A DNA stretch of 64,000 nucleotides, taken from contig QHVB01000031.1 in assembly GCA_003222195.1 (NCBI GenBank), positions 21,987 through 85,986 on the forward strand. Direction: 5' to 3'. The position numbers were made by a program, and so were the translations under genes. This document shows positions 16,668-24,876 of this stretch, in pieces. The notes below the pieces were generated by a model that made no database searches, was not told the DNA's origin, and saw only the letters and a list, made by a program, of their open reading frames with translations. Every line of letters starts with the position of its first letter. Positions within the stretch are counted from its first letter, which is position 1. The DNA comes from Gemmatimonadota bacterium (lineage in GTDB: Bacteria; Gemmatimonadota; Gemmatimonadetes; Gemmatimonadales; GWC2-71-9).

Positions 16668-17792
16668 TCACGACGTCTGCGCTTTCCGGCGCGCCAGCTC
16701 GGCCGCGACGCGATCGGCGATCTGGCCGAGTGGCAGCACTGCATCGACGCCACCCGCTTGCACCGCCGCCACCGGCATCCCCGGAATCACGGCGGTCTCA
16801 CGATCCTGGGCGAGCCCGGTTCCGCCGGCGTCATGGATCGCCCGCAAACCGCCGGCGCCGTCGCGGCCCATGCCCGTGAGCACGACCCCCATGCCGAACG
16901 CGCCGTATACCTCGGCGATGGAGCGGAAGAGCGGATCGGCCGCGGGGCGAACGCCCCAGAGGGGGGCGGATTGATCGAGCGCGATGACAGGACCATCGGG
17001 AGCGGAACGCACCCGCATATGATAATCGCCGGGCGCCACGTATGCCGTATCGGCGACGATCGGTGCACCGTCAGCCGCCTCGACGACACGCAAGCGGCTC
17101 ATCGAATCGAGCCGCTCTGCGAGACTGCGCGTGAACTTGGGCGGCATGTGCTGCACGATGAGGATCGCCGCGCCACGGCCGGTGGGCAGACGCGGAATGA
17201 CATCGGCGAGCGCGCGCGGGCCACCCGTCGACGCGGCGACGCCCACGGCGAGCACCGCGCGGCCGCGCAGCGCGAGCTCGGGCGGGTGAACCACCGCCGC
17301 GGGAGGACGCGCCAGGACCTTGACGTGCGAGACATCGGCCGCGAGCGCGCGACGCACGGCCGCGATGAGCTGCGGCGCGAGCGCCTCGAGCGCAGCGCGC
17401 GGATGGCCGAACACCTCAGGCGGTGGCTTCGCGACGATCTCGACCGCGCCAAGCTCGAGCGCCCGAATCGCGGCCTGCGTCCCGGGCCCCGCGTGCGCAC
17501 TGACGACGACGATGGGCCGCGGCGACTCGGACATGATGTAGCCGATCGCGCCGAGGCCGTCGAGCTGCGGCATCTCGAGGTCGAGCGTGATGACATCGGG
17601 CTTGTGCTGGTGCACCTTGGCGATCGCGTCCAGCCCATCGCGGGCGGTGGCGACGACTCGGAACTCCCCGTCGCCGCGGTCGCCACCGCTCAAGACGTCC
17701 ACCAGGACGCGCCGCATCAGCGCGCTGTCGTCGGCGACGAGCACCGTCGGACGGACGGGAGCGCGGCCCGTGGCGTCAGATGACGGCGACAT
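16668..17792 (-). CDS. cheB: CheB, chemotaxis response regulator protein-glutamate methylesterase
   Basis: CheB removes receptor methyl groups and deamidates glutamines when phosphorylated by CheA, resetting sensitivity. The 374-residue product has an N-terminal receiver domain ([12 protein letters not shown], phosphoacceptor in [14 protein letters not shown]) and a C-terminal esterase domain with the catalytic triad contexts [14 protein letters not shown] and [10 protein letters not shown] start at ATG 17792; upstream codons are in cheD. Full length and all catalytic residues are present, so adaptation by methylation should work, although no receptor gene lies in the window. Confidence 0.95.
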   Translation of the reverse strand: MSPSSDATGRAPVRPTVLVADDSALMRRVLVDVLSGGDRGDGEFRVVATARDGLDAIAKVHQHKPDVITLDLEMPQLDGLGAIGYIMSESPRPIVVVSAHAGPGTQAAIRALELGAVEIVAKPPPEVFGHPRAALEALAPQLIAAVRRALAADVSHVKVLARPPAAVVHPPELALRGRAVLAVGVAASTGGPRALADVIPRLPTGRGAAILIVQHMPPKFTRSLAERLDSMSRLRVVEAADGAPIVADTAYVAPGDYHMRVRSAPDGPVIALDQSAPLWGVRPAADPLFRSIAEVYGAFGMGVVLTGMGRDGAGGLRAIHDAGGTGLAQDRETAVIPGMPVAAVQAGGVDAVLPLGQIADRVAAELARRKAQTS

Positions 17793-18258
17793 CGGCTCCA
17801 ACCGAGCGGATCTCCACCCGGCCGTCCTTGACGTGAAAGCGCACGCTGCGGCCGCGCTCTCCCCCGACCGATTCCCGGACGATCGGAATAGCCGCGGCAC
17901 GCAGCGCGGTTCGCGCCGCCAGCAGATTGCGCTCCCCCATCTGAATCGTACCGGGCGTGACGAGCTGGCCGAACATGCTGGCGCCGCCGGCCAGTTTGGC
18001 GACCAGACGGCGCGGGTCGGCGCCCAGTCCCTTGAGCTGCTCGATCAGCAACGGCACGGCCGTCTCCGGAAACTTTGCTCTGTTGCTGATGTCGCGCGCG
18101 AGGCTTATCGAGGGGAGCAGCACATGGGCCATCGCTCCCGCCCGGGCCTGGGCATCGTGCAGCATGATGGCGACGCACGAGCCGAGTCCCAGGGTCACCA
18201 GTACGCCGTCCCCACGCTCGGCTGCCCAATCGGCCACGCTGACGATGACTTCCTTCAC
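17776..18258 (-). CDS. cheD: CheD, chemoreceptor glutamine deamidase
   Basis: CheD deamidates receptor glutamines and also binds CheC. The 160-residue product contains the conserved active-site region [14 protein letters not shown] with catalytic Cys, and [10 protein letters not shown] with catalytic His. The start is a GTG overlapping the cheR stop (GTGA), giving [11 protein letters not shown] at the N-terminus as in the family. CheC is encoded in the same cluster (28.7 kb), so the CheC-CheD feedback pair known from Bacillus and Thermotoga is probably present. Confidence 0.93.
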   Translation of the reverse strand: MKEVIVSVADWAAERGDGVLVTLGLGSCVAIMLHDAQARAGAMAHVLLPSISLARDISNRAKFPETAVPLLIEQLKGLGADPRRLVAKLAGGASMFGQLVTPGTIQMGERNLLAARTALRAAAIPIVRESVGGERGRSVRFHVKDGRVEIRSVGADVAVI

Positions 18259-19043
18259 GCCGGCTTCGTATAGATCCGCTCGCGCGGATCGACGAGCGTG
18301 AGTCGCTCGCGCGCGGGGCCGAACAGCGTTTCGACCTTGCCGAGCAGCAGCACGCCGCCGGGCGCCAGCGCGTCCGCGAACACCTGAAACAGCCGCTCTT
18401 GCGCCGTTCGCTCGAAATAGATGACGACGTTGCGACACACGATCAGCTCATAGGGAGGATGGGGTGGCGGCTCGCGTGTCAGGTCGTGCTGGCGTACCTG
18501 CACGAGCTGGCGCACCCCCGGCAGGGGCTGGTCGTCGCGGAAGTAGCGGCGCTTCAGGGCCGCCGGCATCTCGGTGAACGCGGCGTGAGGATATTTTGCC
18601 TGCTGGGTCCGCTCGAGACTCAGCCGATCGATGTCGGTCGCATCGATGACGGCTCGCCCCTCGCCGAGGGTCTCGAGCACCAGCACTGCGATCGTGTAGG
18701 GCTCTTCACCGGACGCGCATCCCGCCGACCAGATGCGCAGATCGGCATGCGCGTCACCGAGCTTGCGCAGATAGGGCCGCAGCGCCTCCCAGGTTTCGAG
18801 ATTGCGGAAGAATTTGGTGACGTTGATCGTGAGCGCGTCGAGCAGCTCCTGATACTCGCGCGTGTCGCTGTCGAGCAGCCGGCTGTAATCGTCGTAGGTA
18901 TGGACACCGCGGGCGCGCATCCGCACCGCGATGCGCCGCTTCAAGCATTTGTTCTTGTACGATTCGCAGCTCAGCCCCCGCGCTCTGGAAATCTTCTGCG
19001 TGAGCGCCTGGAAGGCGCGCTCGTCCGTTCCTGCCGAGCTCAC
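18255..19043 (-). CDS. cheR: CheR, chemotaxis protein methyltransferase
   Basis: CheR methylates receptor glutamates using SAM. The 262-residue product has the N-terminal helical domain (CLKRRIAVRMRARG, DALTINVTKFFRN) and the SAM domain (IWSAGCASGEEPYTIAVL, ELIVCRNVVIYFE). The GTG at 19043 overlaps the stop of the DUF4388-TPR gene (GTGA). With CheB and CheD it completes the adaptation module. No C-terminal TPR is fused, but TPR proteins are encoded on both sides. Confidence 0.95.
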   Translation of the reverse strand: MSSAGTDERAFQALTQKISRARGLSCESYKNKCLKRRIAVRMRARGVHTYDDYSRLLDSDTREYQELLDALTINVTKFFRNLETWEALRPYLRKLGDAHADLRIWSAGCASGEEPYTIAVLVLETLGEGRAVIDATDIDRLSLERTQQAKYPHAAFTEMPAALKRRYFRDDQPLPGVRQLVQVRQHDLTREPPPHPPYELIVCRNVVIYFERTAQERLFQVFADALAPGGVLLLGKVETLFGPARERLTLVDPRERIYTKPA

Positions 19044-20656
19044 GATAGAGCGCTCAACGTATCCAGATTCGCTTTGACGAGTTCGTGCTTGGGGTTCAAC
19101 TCGAGCGCGCGGCGCCAGAGCGCATCCGCCTGCTCGCGATTGTTTCGCTTGTACGCGATGTTGCCGAGCTTGAAATAGACGTCGTCGCCGAGCTCGGGGG
19201 ACAGCTCGATCGCGCGCTGGTACAGCGCCCACGCCTCATCGTAGCGGGACCCGCGGTAGGCCAGGTCGCCGAGATTCTTGGAGAGCTGGGGCAGCGACGG
19301 CTCGTCCTGCAGCGCCGCGTGGGCCAGCTCCTCCGCTTCCGGCAAGTTGCCGGCGAGCTCGTGCAGCACCGAAAGGTTGTTCCGTAGCACACCGTTGTGG
19401 GGAAAGGCCTCGACGGCCTGCGCCGCCACCTGCTCCGCGGTTTCGAAATCCCCTGCGGCCGCGGCCGCCAGCACGCGCGCCCAAAACCAGATCGGCGGCA
19501 CCTTCTCGGCAAACAGCTCCTTCGCCCGGTCGAGACGTCCCGCGGCGCTCGCATAGTCGCCCTGCTTCAAGGCGACGATCCCCCACCCCACGTACACCCG
19601 CGGATCGGTGCGCGCGCGCGCGGCCGCCTCCGAGTAGGCCGCCTCCGCGTCCTCCAGCCGGCCGAGCTGTTCGTAGGCGAGACCCAGATTGTGGAGCACC
19701 GCGGGGCGCGAGCCGCCCTTCTCCGCGGCAAGCCGCAAGGCTTCCATCGCCTCACGCCAGCGGGCTTGTTTCAAGCCGACCAGACCGATGAAGAAGTGGG
19801 CGTTCGCGTCGGACCCGCGCAGCTCCGCGACGCGGCGAAACTCGCGCGCGGCTTCATCGAGCATCCCGGTCTTGTAAAAGGCGATTCCCAGATTGCGGTG
19901 CTCTTCCACGCGGGCGTCGGTCATCTTCACGTCTTCCGCGCTGGCGGTGCGGCCGGCACGGTGCAGGAAGCCCGCCGTCACCAGCCCGTACAGCGCCTTC
20001 CCGACCTCGAATTCTCCCAGGCCGGAGTCTTCGATGACCTGATTCACGTCGCGGGACCCGTCGAGCAGCGGCAGGAGGCGATCCTGGACTTCGGTCAGCC
20101 TGGCGTCGCTGATGGCGAGGCGATCACGATCCACCAGAAAAATCAGATCGAATGACGGGATCTTCTTCTCGATCAGCCCCCACTCATCCACGCGGCGCGC
20201 ACCCTCGAGCAACAGCGACTCGGGGTTGATCGAAACCAGGAAGTCCTGCTGCTCCGGCCGGACGTCCGCCTCGAAGTTGAACGTGCCCTGCGTCCAGGTG
20301 AACAGGTAATACACCGACTCCTCGATCTGCATCCGCATGTAGCGCTCGAGCTCCTGTTGCGTCAGCACGTTCTGGATGACGAGGATCTCGCCCAGCTTCT
20401 TGTCGCGCTCCTTCGCCTGGCGGTGGATCGCGGCGTCGAGCTGCTCCTGCGTGATCTTGTCATGCTTGACGAGGATGTCGCCGAGGCGGTCGCGGCGGTT
20501 GACGATCGAGGCGTAGCTGATGCGGCCCCTGTCGAAGTAGATGTAGCCGAAGTTCGAGCGGTCGGCGATCGACAGGCAGCCCGTCTTCTGCCCCAGCGCA
20601 AGCAGCTGCAGCACGTCGGGGAGTGACGCTTCTTTGAGTGATCCCTTGATCGCCAT
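19040..20656 (-). CDS. DUF4388-TPR protein 1 of the chemosensory supercluster
   Basis: A 538-residue soluble protein. Residues about 1-100 are a DUF4388 domain ([40 protein letters not shown]), a domain often found with signalling proteins in Myxococcota and related bacteria. A helical region follows (GEILVIQNVLTQQELERYM). From about residue 265 at least seven TPR units continue to the C-terminus. The ATG at 20656 overlaps the double-DnaA gene stop (TAATG) and cheR overlaps its end. A paralogue sits on the other side of the MglA module (24869-26005). It may link MglA output to the Che proteins; this is inference. Confidence 0.85.
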   Translation of the reverse strand: MAIKGSLKEASLPDVLQLLALGQKTGCLSIADRSNFGYIYFDRGRISYASIVNRRDRLGDILVKHDKITQEQLDAAIHRQAKERDKKLGEILVIQNVLTQQELERYMRMQIEESVYYLFTWTQGTFNFEADVRPEQQDFLVSINPESLLLEGARRVDEWGLIEKKIPSFDLIFLVDRDRLAISDARLTEVQDRLLPLLDGSRDVNQVIEDSGLGEFEVGKALYGLVTAGFLHRAGRTASAEDVKMTDARVEEHRNLGIAFYKTGMLDEAAREFRRVAELRGSDANAHFFIGLVGLKQARWREAMEALRLAAEKGGSRPAVLHNLGLAYEQLGRLEDAEAAYSEAAARARTDPRVYVGWGIVALKQGDYASAAGRLDRAKELFAEKVPPIWFWARVLAAAAAGDFETAEQVAAQAVEAFPHNGVLRNNLSVLHELAGNLPEAEELAHAALQDEPSLPQLSKNLGDLAYRGSRYDEAWALYQRAIELSPELGDDVYFKLGNIAYKRNNREQADALWRRALELNPKHELVKANLDTLSALS

Positions 20657-22611
20657 TAGCGCAGGTCCTCGATCACGCGGTCGCCGGACGCGGGCCAGTC
20701 CCACACCATCTTTTCACGGCTCCGCACACCCCCCGCACTCGAGACGACGATGCCGCTGGTCCGCAACCCGGTCGTGCGGCGCGGGGGAGGTGCGCCTTCA
20801 AGGACGTCGCGGGCGAGCCCCGCCGTCACCGGCGCGTCTTGTGCCGCCGCCGCCTCAACGACGCGCTGCACGATGCCGGTCAAGCTGCGGACCGAATCGA
20901 TGGGGCGGTCGGCGAGGTAGTCCAGCAGCGCCGGCTCGATCGGCACGCGCTGGTTCGTGAGCAGCCGCTCGAGCACGTTGCGCCGCAGCTCCTTGTCGGG
21001 ATCCGAGATCTCGGCCACGAGCCCGCCCTCGAGTCGCGAGACGATGCGCTCCTCGAGGCCCTCGAGCGTGTTCGGGTGCGCGGGCGCCGTGAAGATGAGC
21101 TGGCGGTCGGCATCGACCAGCTGATTGAACAGATTGAACAGCTCTTCCTGCGTGCGCTCCTTGCCGGCGAGGAGCTGGATGTCGTCCAGCAACAGCGCCG
21201 TGGCGCGGCGATAGCGCGCCCGCCACCAGTCCACGCGATTGCCGTCGATCGCCGCGATGAGCTCGTCGACGAACTGTTGGGTCGAGAGACACGCCACGAC
21301 CGCGTTTTTCTTCTTCGCCAACTCGAGTCCGATGGCGTTGAGCAGATGCGTCTTTCCCAGCCCGCTCCGCCCGACGATGACGAGCGGGTTGTACTTCTTG
21401 CCGGGTTTGGAGATCACATCGCGCGCGGCGTTGCGCGCGACGTCGTTCGAGTCGCCCACGACGAAGCTGTCGAACGGGAACGCGCCCGATGGCGCCGGGG
21501 GCGGCGCGGCCCCGGCGCGCACCTTCGCCGCCGCGGCTTCGGCCTGATCCATGTGGTCCGGATCGCGGAACACTTTCTCACCGGCCGCCTGCGGGTCGAG
21601 CACGGCGACTTCGGTCTCGAGCGCCTTGAGTCGTTCGACGTCTTGCACATAGGCGGCGATCGCGTCGTCCACGGCCGCCGGCGTCTCCTGCTCGAGCAGT
21701 TTTTCGAGGCGGCCGGTGCGGTACCCCTCGCCTTCCCACCGCATGACGGCTTCGGCGACGCGCGCGCGCCACGCTTCGACGGCCTTGCCGACCGTGACGG
21801 TGACGTCGCTCAAGAACTGAGAGAACTCGTCGCCGGAAGACGCCGGAGTCGCCGGAGGCGGCGCACCCTTCCCCCGTCCCTCGTCCCCCGTCCCAGGAAT
21901 CCCGAGCACCTTCCGCGCCGCTTCCTCATTGATGGGCATATCGTTGACCGCTTGAAACGCGATCAGGCGATTGAGCGCACCCATCAGCTCGCGCACGTTC
22001 GGGTACTCCAGCTTCGCCACGGTCTCCAGCACGCCCGGCTGGAACGACGAGCCGCGCTCCTCCGCCTTGCGGCGTAGGATCGCCACGCGCGTCTCATAGT
22101 CGGGGATGCCCATGTCGACGACCAGGCCGCCGGAGAAGCGCGAAATCAGACGCTCGTCCAGGTCGGCGATCTCCGCCGGAGGGCGGTCGCTGGCCAGCAC
22201 GATCTGATGCCCGGACTGCTGCAGCGCCTCGGTGAGCCGCAGCAATTCCGCCTGCATCTCCTTGCGATTCGTCAGGAACTGGACGTCGTCCACGAGCAGC
22301 ACATCGACGTTCTGGAAACGGCGGCGGAAGGCATCGCCCTGCCCGGCTGCGATCGCGGCATGGAACGCCTCGACATACTCGTCCAGCGTCAGGTACTCGA
22401 TGTTCAGCTGCGCGGCAATCGCCTTGGCCGCATGCCCGACGGCCATCAGGACGTGGGTCTTCCCGAGGCCGGAGCCACTATAGATGAAGAGCGGGTTGTA
22501 GGCGGAGCCGGGATTCTCCGCGACCGTCCGCCCCGCCGTGACGGCGAGGCGGTTCGCGGCGCCGACCACGAACGTCTCGAACGTGAACCGGGGATTGAGC
22601 GTGGTCGTCAT
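20656..22611 (-). CDS. double DnaA-type AAA+ ATPase without DNA-binding domain
   Basis: A 651-residue protein with two complete copies of the DnaA ATPase core. The first (residues 6-238) opens like DnaA domain III ([18 protein letters not shown]) and has Walker A GSGLGKT (46-52), Walker B VLLVDD, sensor 1 LASDRPP, arginine-finger region [11 protein letters not shown] and sensor 2 [12 protein letters not shown]. The second (378-605) has [38 protein letters not shown] and [13 protein letters not shown] charged helical linker (about 262-365) joins them. DnaA domain I and the helix-turn-helix domain IV are absent, so it should not bind oriC like DnaA. It lies between MglA (overlap 4 nt) and DUF4388-TPR (TAATG). 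I do not recognise an established function. Confidence 0.9.
   Translation of the reverse strand: MTTTLNPRFTFETFVVGAANRLAVTAGRTVAENPGSAYNPLFIYSGSGLGKTHVLMAVGHAAKAIAAQLNIEYLTLDEYVEAFHAAIAAGQGDAFRRRFQNVDVLLVDDVQFLTNRKEMQAELLRLTEALQQSGHQIVLASDRPPAEIADLDERLISRFSGGLVVDMGIPDYETRVAILRRKAEERGSSFQPGVLETVAKLEYPNVRELMGALNRLIAFQAVNDMPINEEAARKVLGIPGTGDEGRGKGAPPPATPASSGDEFSQFLSDVTVTVGKAVEAWRARVAEAVMRWEGEGYRTGRLEKLLEQETPAAVDDAIAAYVQDVERLKALETEVAVLDPQAAGEKVFRDPDHMDQAEAAAAKVRAGAAPPPAPSGAFPFDSFVVGDSNDVARNAARDVISKPGKKYNPLVIVGRSGLGKTHLLNAIGLELAKKKNAVVACLSTQQFVDELIAAIDGNRVDWWRARYRRATALLLDDIQLLAGKERTQEELFNLFNQLVDADRQLIFTAPAHPNTLEGLEERIVSRLEGGLVAEISDPDKELRRNVLERLLTNQRVPIEPALLDYLADRPIDSVRSLTGIVQRVVEAAAAQDAPVTAGLARDVLEGAPPPRRTTGLRTSGIVVSSAGGVRSREKMVWDWPASGDRVIEDLR
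21866..21894 (-). repeat. G-rich repeat copy 2, in the double-ATPase gene
   Basis: Coding-strand core GAGGGACGGGGGAAGGG, one mismatch from the copies in rsmH and in the HlyD-like remnant. It encodes TGDEGRGKG just after the first ATPase domain, in a different reading frame from copy 1, so similarity is at the DNA level. Confidence 0.55.
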
Positions 22612-23210
22612 GCCGCGGGGCTCCCCGTCGCGAGCTTCTTGAGGACCAGCTCCGAGATCCCCTTCAGGGTCTCGAACACCCCTCTGCCGTGCAGCGCATC
22701 AGCCGGGAAGCTCGGCACGCTGCGGAAGTTGAGCGCGTCATCCAGATCCGCGGGCGTCAGAATCAGCTCGCGGGGCAAGTCCTGCTTGTTGTACTGCATC
22801 ACGAGCGGCATCGTGCGCACGTCGACGCCGTGCTCCAGCAGATTGCTCTGGAGGTTCTGGAGACTCTCGATGTTTTCGTCGAGCTGGCGCGCCTGGCTGT
22901 CGCCTACGAACACGACGCCGTCGGCCCCCTGGAGGACGAGCCGGCGTGTCGCGTTGTAGTACACCTGGCCCGGGACCGTGTAGAGCTGAAACCGGGTGGA
23001 GAAGCCCGAGATCTGGCCGAGGTCGATCGGGAGGAAATCGAAGAACAGCGTGCGATCGGTTTGGGTGGCGAGCGAGACCATGCGGCCGCGCCGCGTCTCG
23101 GGCACGCGCTCGTACACGTAATGGAGGTTCGTCGTCTTGCCGGACCGTCCGGGGCCGTAGTAGACGATTTTGCAGGTGATCTCGCGGGCGGTGAAGTTGA
23201 CCAGGGACAC
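22608..23210 (-). CDS. mglA: MglA-type small Ras-like GTPase
   Basis: MglA GTPases set the leading pole for motility in Myxococcus and related bacteria. The 200-residue product matches that family closely: P-loop [15 protein letters not shown] (19-33), the MglA-specific switch/Walker B region [14 protein letters not shown] (78-90), and NKQD (141-144). It overlaps the double-ATPase gene by 4 nt and is preceded by a roadblock protein 3 bp away, the classic GTPase and GAP pairing. Its place inside a Che cluster recalls control of MglA by the Frz chemosensory system, which is known in Myxococcus; the same link here is inferred. Confidence 0.93.
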   Translation of the reverse strand: MSLVNFTAREITCKIVYYGPGRSGKTTNLHYVYERVPETRRGRMVSLATQTDRTLFFDFLPIDLGQISGFSTRFQLYTVPGQVYYNATRRLVLQGADGVVFVGDSQARQLDENIESLQNLQSNLLEHGVDVRTMPLVMQYNKQDLPRELILTPADLDDALNFRSVPSFPADALHGRGVFETLKGISELVLKKLATGSPAA

Positions 23211-23213
23211 GGG

Positions 23214-23690
23214 CTATCTCCCAAACAGCGTGTTGAGGCTGTCCGTCAGCTCGCGCTCGAAGTCCGCGGCCAGCACTTGCTTCGGGACCGCGCCTTTGGG
23301 GCTCGCCGCCTTCAAGTCCGCCGCAAGTTGCTCATAGAATAACTGCACCAGGCCGAGCGAAGAAACGTCGAGGTCGTAGACGGCGAGCACCGCCAGCGTC
23401 CCGCGATCGGTCACGAAGGTCGCCAGGAAGAAGCCGGTCTTCGGACCCTGGTGGCTGAGGGCCGCGAACGGCGCTTGGCGCAGCTGCCGCGCCAGCTCGT
23501 TCGTGGACGCGACGATCGCCGAGGCCAGCGCCGCCGCCGACATCACGTCGACCGCGCGCGAGAAGCCCGACTGGGCCAGGACCTGCCCCGACGGCGTGAG
23601 CACCAGCACCAAGCGCGCTGAGGCTTCCCGCACGAAATCGGTCAGCGGCTGCAGTGTCCAGTTCTCGACCGCGCGGGTGTGCGGACTCAT
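23214..23690 (-). CDS. roadblock/LC7 protein, likely MglB-type partner of MglA
   Basis: A 158-residue roadblock/LC7-type protein (ARLVLVLTPSGQVLAQSGF, AAALASAIVASTNELARQL). MglB proteins of this fold act as GTPase-activating or exchange partners of MglA and mark the lagging pole. The gene directly precedes mglA in transcription order (3-bp gap), which supports that pairing. The C-terminal ~35 residues (VPKQVLAADFERELTDSL) form an extra helix beyond the core fold. Its upstream neighbour also encodes a roadblock protein and overlaps by 4 nt. Which of the roadblock proteins is the true MglB cannot be settled from sequence alone. Confidence 0.82.
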   Translation of the reverse strand: MSPHTRAVENWTLQPLTDFVREASARLVLVLTPSGQVLAQSGFSRAVDVMSAAALASAIVASTNELARQLRQAPFAALSHQGPKTGFFLATFVTDRGTLAVLAVYDLDVSSLGLVQLFYEQLAADLKAASPKGAVPKQVLAADFERELTDSLNTLFGR

Positions 23691-24034
23691 ACGGCGGTCT
23701 CCGCCACCCGCAGCAGCTCGAGCCGCACCAGGCCGATGTTCACATCCGGCTCGGTCACCGCGACGACCAGCAGACTCCCCGCCGCCTCACTTCCCGGGAC
23801 GACCAGCAGCGCGCCCTGCTCCGCCTGCAGGTGCCAGAAGACACTCGTCCCGGTGCCGGCGGCATCCATCGCGCGCCGCAGGCGGCCGGCGAGGCTCGCG
23901 GCGAGCGCGGCGACCGCGCCGCCTTTGATCCCCTCCATGAGCTGCTCGGCAACCACGAGCCCGTCTTCCGCGGAAACCAGCATCGCCCCGCGGACGCCGC
24001 GCACCCGTGTGATCATGTCGAGCGCCTTGCTCAC
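23687..24034 (-). CDS. roadblock/LC7 domain protein 2
   Basis: A 115-residue protein consisting of one roadblock/LC7 domain (DMITRVRGVRGAMLVSAEDG, GAVAALAASLAGRLRRAMDA, GALLVVPGSEAAGSLLVVAV). The start is a GTG overlapping the previous stop (GTGA); longer upstream frames read through the neighbour and carry no conserved sequence. It may form hetero-oligomers with the roadblock protein encoded next, as paired MglB or MglC-type partners do elsewhere. Function beyond an MglA partner is not evident. Confidence 0.8.
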   Translation of the reverse strand: MSKALDMITRVRGVRGAMLVSAEDGLVVAEQLMEGIKGGAVAALAASLAGRLRRAMDAAGTGTSVFWHLQAEQGALLVVPGSEAAGSLLVVAVTEPDVNIGLVRLELLRVAETAV

Positions 24035-24876
24035 TGCCGCTCCAGCCAGCGCTGCGCCATGATCGTGGCGCGGTGCGCGAGGATCGCGAGCCGGCCGAGC
24101 GGCATGCCGCGCTCCCGCACCACGAGGAGGAGCGCCTCGGGTGTGGGATGTGCGAGGTGCACGTTGCCATGTTGGCCTTCGGCGGAAAGCCCGTTCCACG
24201 CCCCCAGCCCGAGCAGCTTTGCCGTGCGCGCCGCTTCCTGTGACACGCCGGCCAGGTATGCCGCGACGCTGTCGGTGACGTCTGCGCCGGACGCGTCGCG
24301 CAACGCGCCGCCGAGGACGCGACCCGCGCCGTCGACGAGCAGGAGGCCCTCGTCCGCACCCTCGAGGCCTGCAAAAACCCTTGCTTCATCCAGGGCGCCG
24401 CTCGAAACGGCGGCGGTAGGTGAGGCGGCGGTCGCTGCCGGTTCCGGGGCGGGAGTCGATCCGCGCGACGGCGGTCGACCACCGCCGCGAATCATTTCGA
24501 ACGCCTGCTCGAGGCTCGGATCATCGGGCTCGACTCGTTTCGCAGCCGCGAGATGCGCCTCGGCCTGATCGATGTCCCCTACTTTGAAATAGAGGAATGC
24601 CAGCCCCTTGAGGGCGCCCGTGTGATGTGGGGCGATGCGCACCGCCATGTCCCACTCGTCGAACGCGCGCTCATAGTCGTGCTTGTCCGTCAGGATGCGG
24701 GCATACAGATCGTGGGCATCGGCGAGATGCGGATGCCGCTCCAAGCCGTTCATCGCGACACGCAGCGCCGCCTCGAGCTGACCCTTGCGCCGCAGGGCTT
24801 CGCCGAGCCTCAGGAACACGAGGCTCTGCGGATCCTGGGCGAGCTGCGCCGAGAGGGCGCGAATGTCGTCAGCCAT
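24031..24876 (-). CDS. TPR protein with C-terminal roadblock-like domain
   Basis: A 281-residue protein. Residues about 1-125 contain three or four TPR units (LVFLRLGEALRRKGQLEAAL, DEWDMAVRIAPHHTGALKGL). A low-complexity Pro/Ala/Thr linker (about 130-160) leads to a roadblock-like domain (ADEGLLLVDGAGRVLGGALR, LLLVVRERGMPLGRLAILAH). It would be the third roadblock protein in a row. The ATG at 24876 overlaps the DUF4388-TPR stop by 8 nt. The architecture suggests an adaptor tying TPR-bound partners to the MglA switch; the second-domain call is from pattern only. Confidence 0.75.
   Translation of the reverse strand: MADDIRALSAQLAQDPQSLVFLRLGEALRRKGQLEAALRVAMNGLERHPHLADAHDLYARILTDKHDYERAFDEWDMAVRIAPHHTGALKGLAFLYFKVGDIDQAEAHLAAAKRVEPDDPSLEQAFEMIRGGGRPPSRGSTPAPEPAATAASPTAAVSSGALDEARVFAGLEGADEGLLLVDGAGRVLGGALRDASGADVTDSVAAYLAGVSQEAARTAKLLGLGAWNGLSAEGQHGNVHLAHPTPEALLLVVRERGMPLGRLAILAHRATIMAQRWLERQ

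Noticed and set aside
20656..22611. Replication initiator DnaA and a nearby oriC
   Set aside because: The protein lacks domain I and the DNA-binding domain IV, has two ATPase cores, and no dnaN, dnaA boxes cluster or AT-rich unwinding region is seen nearby.
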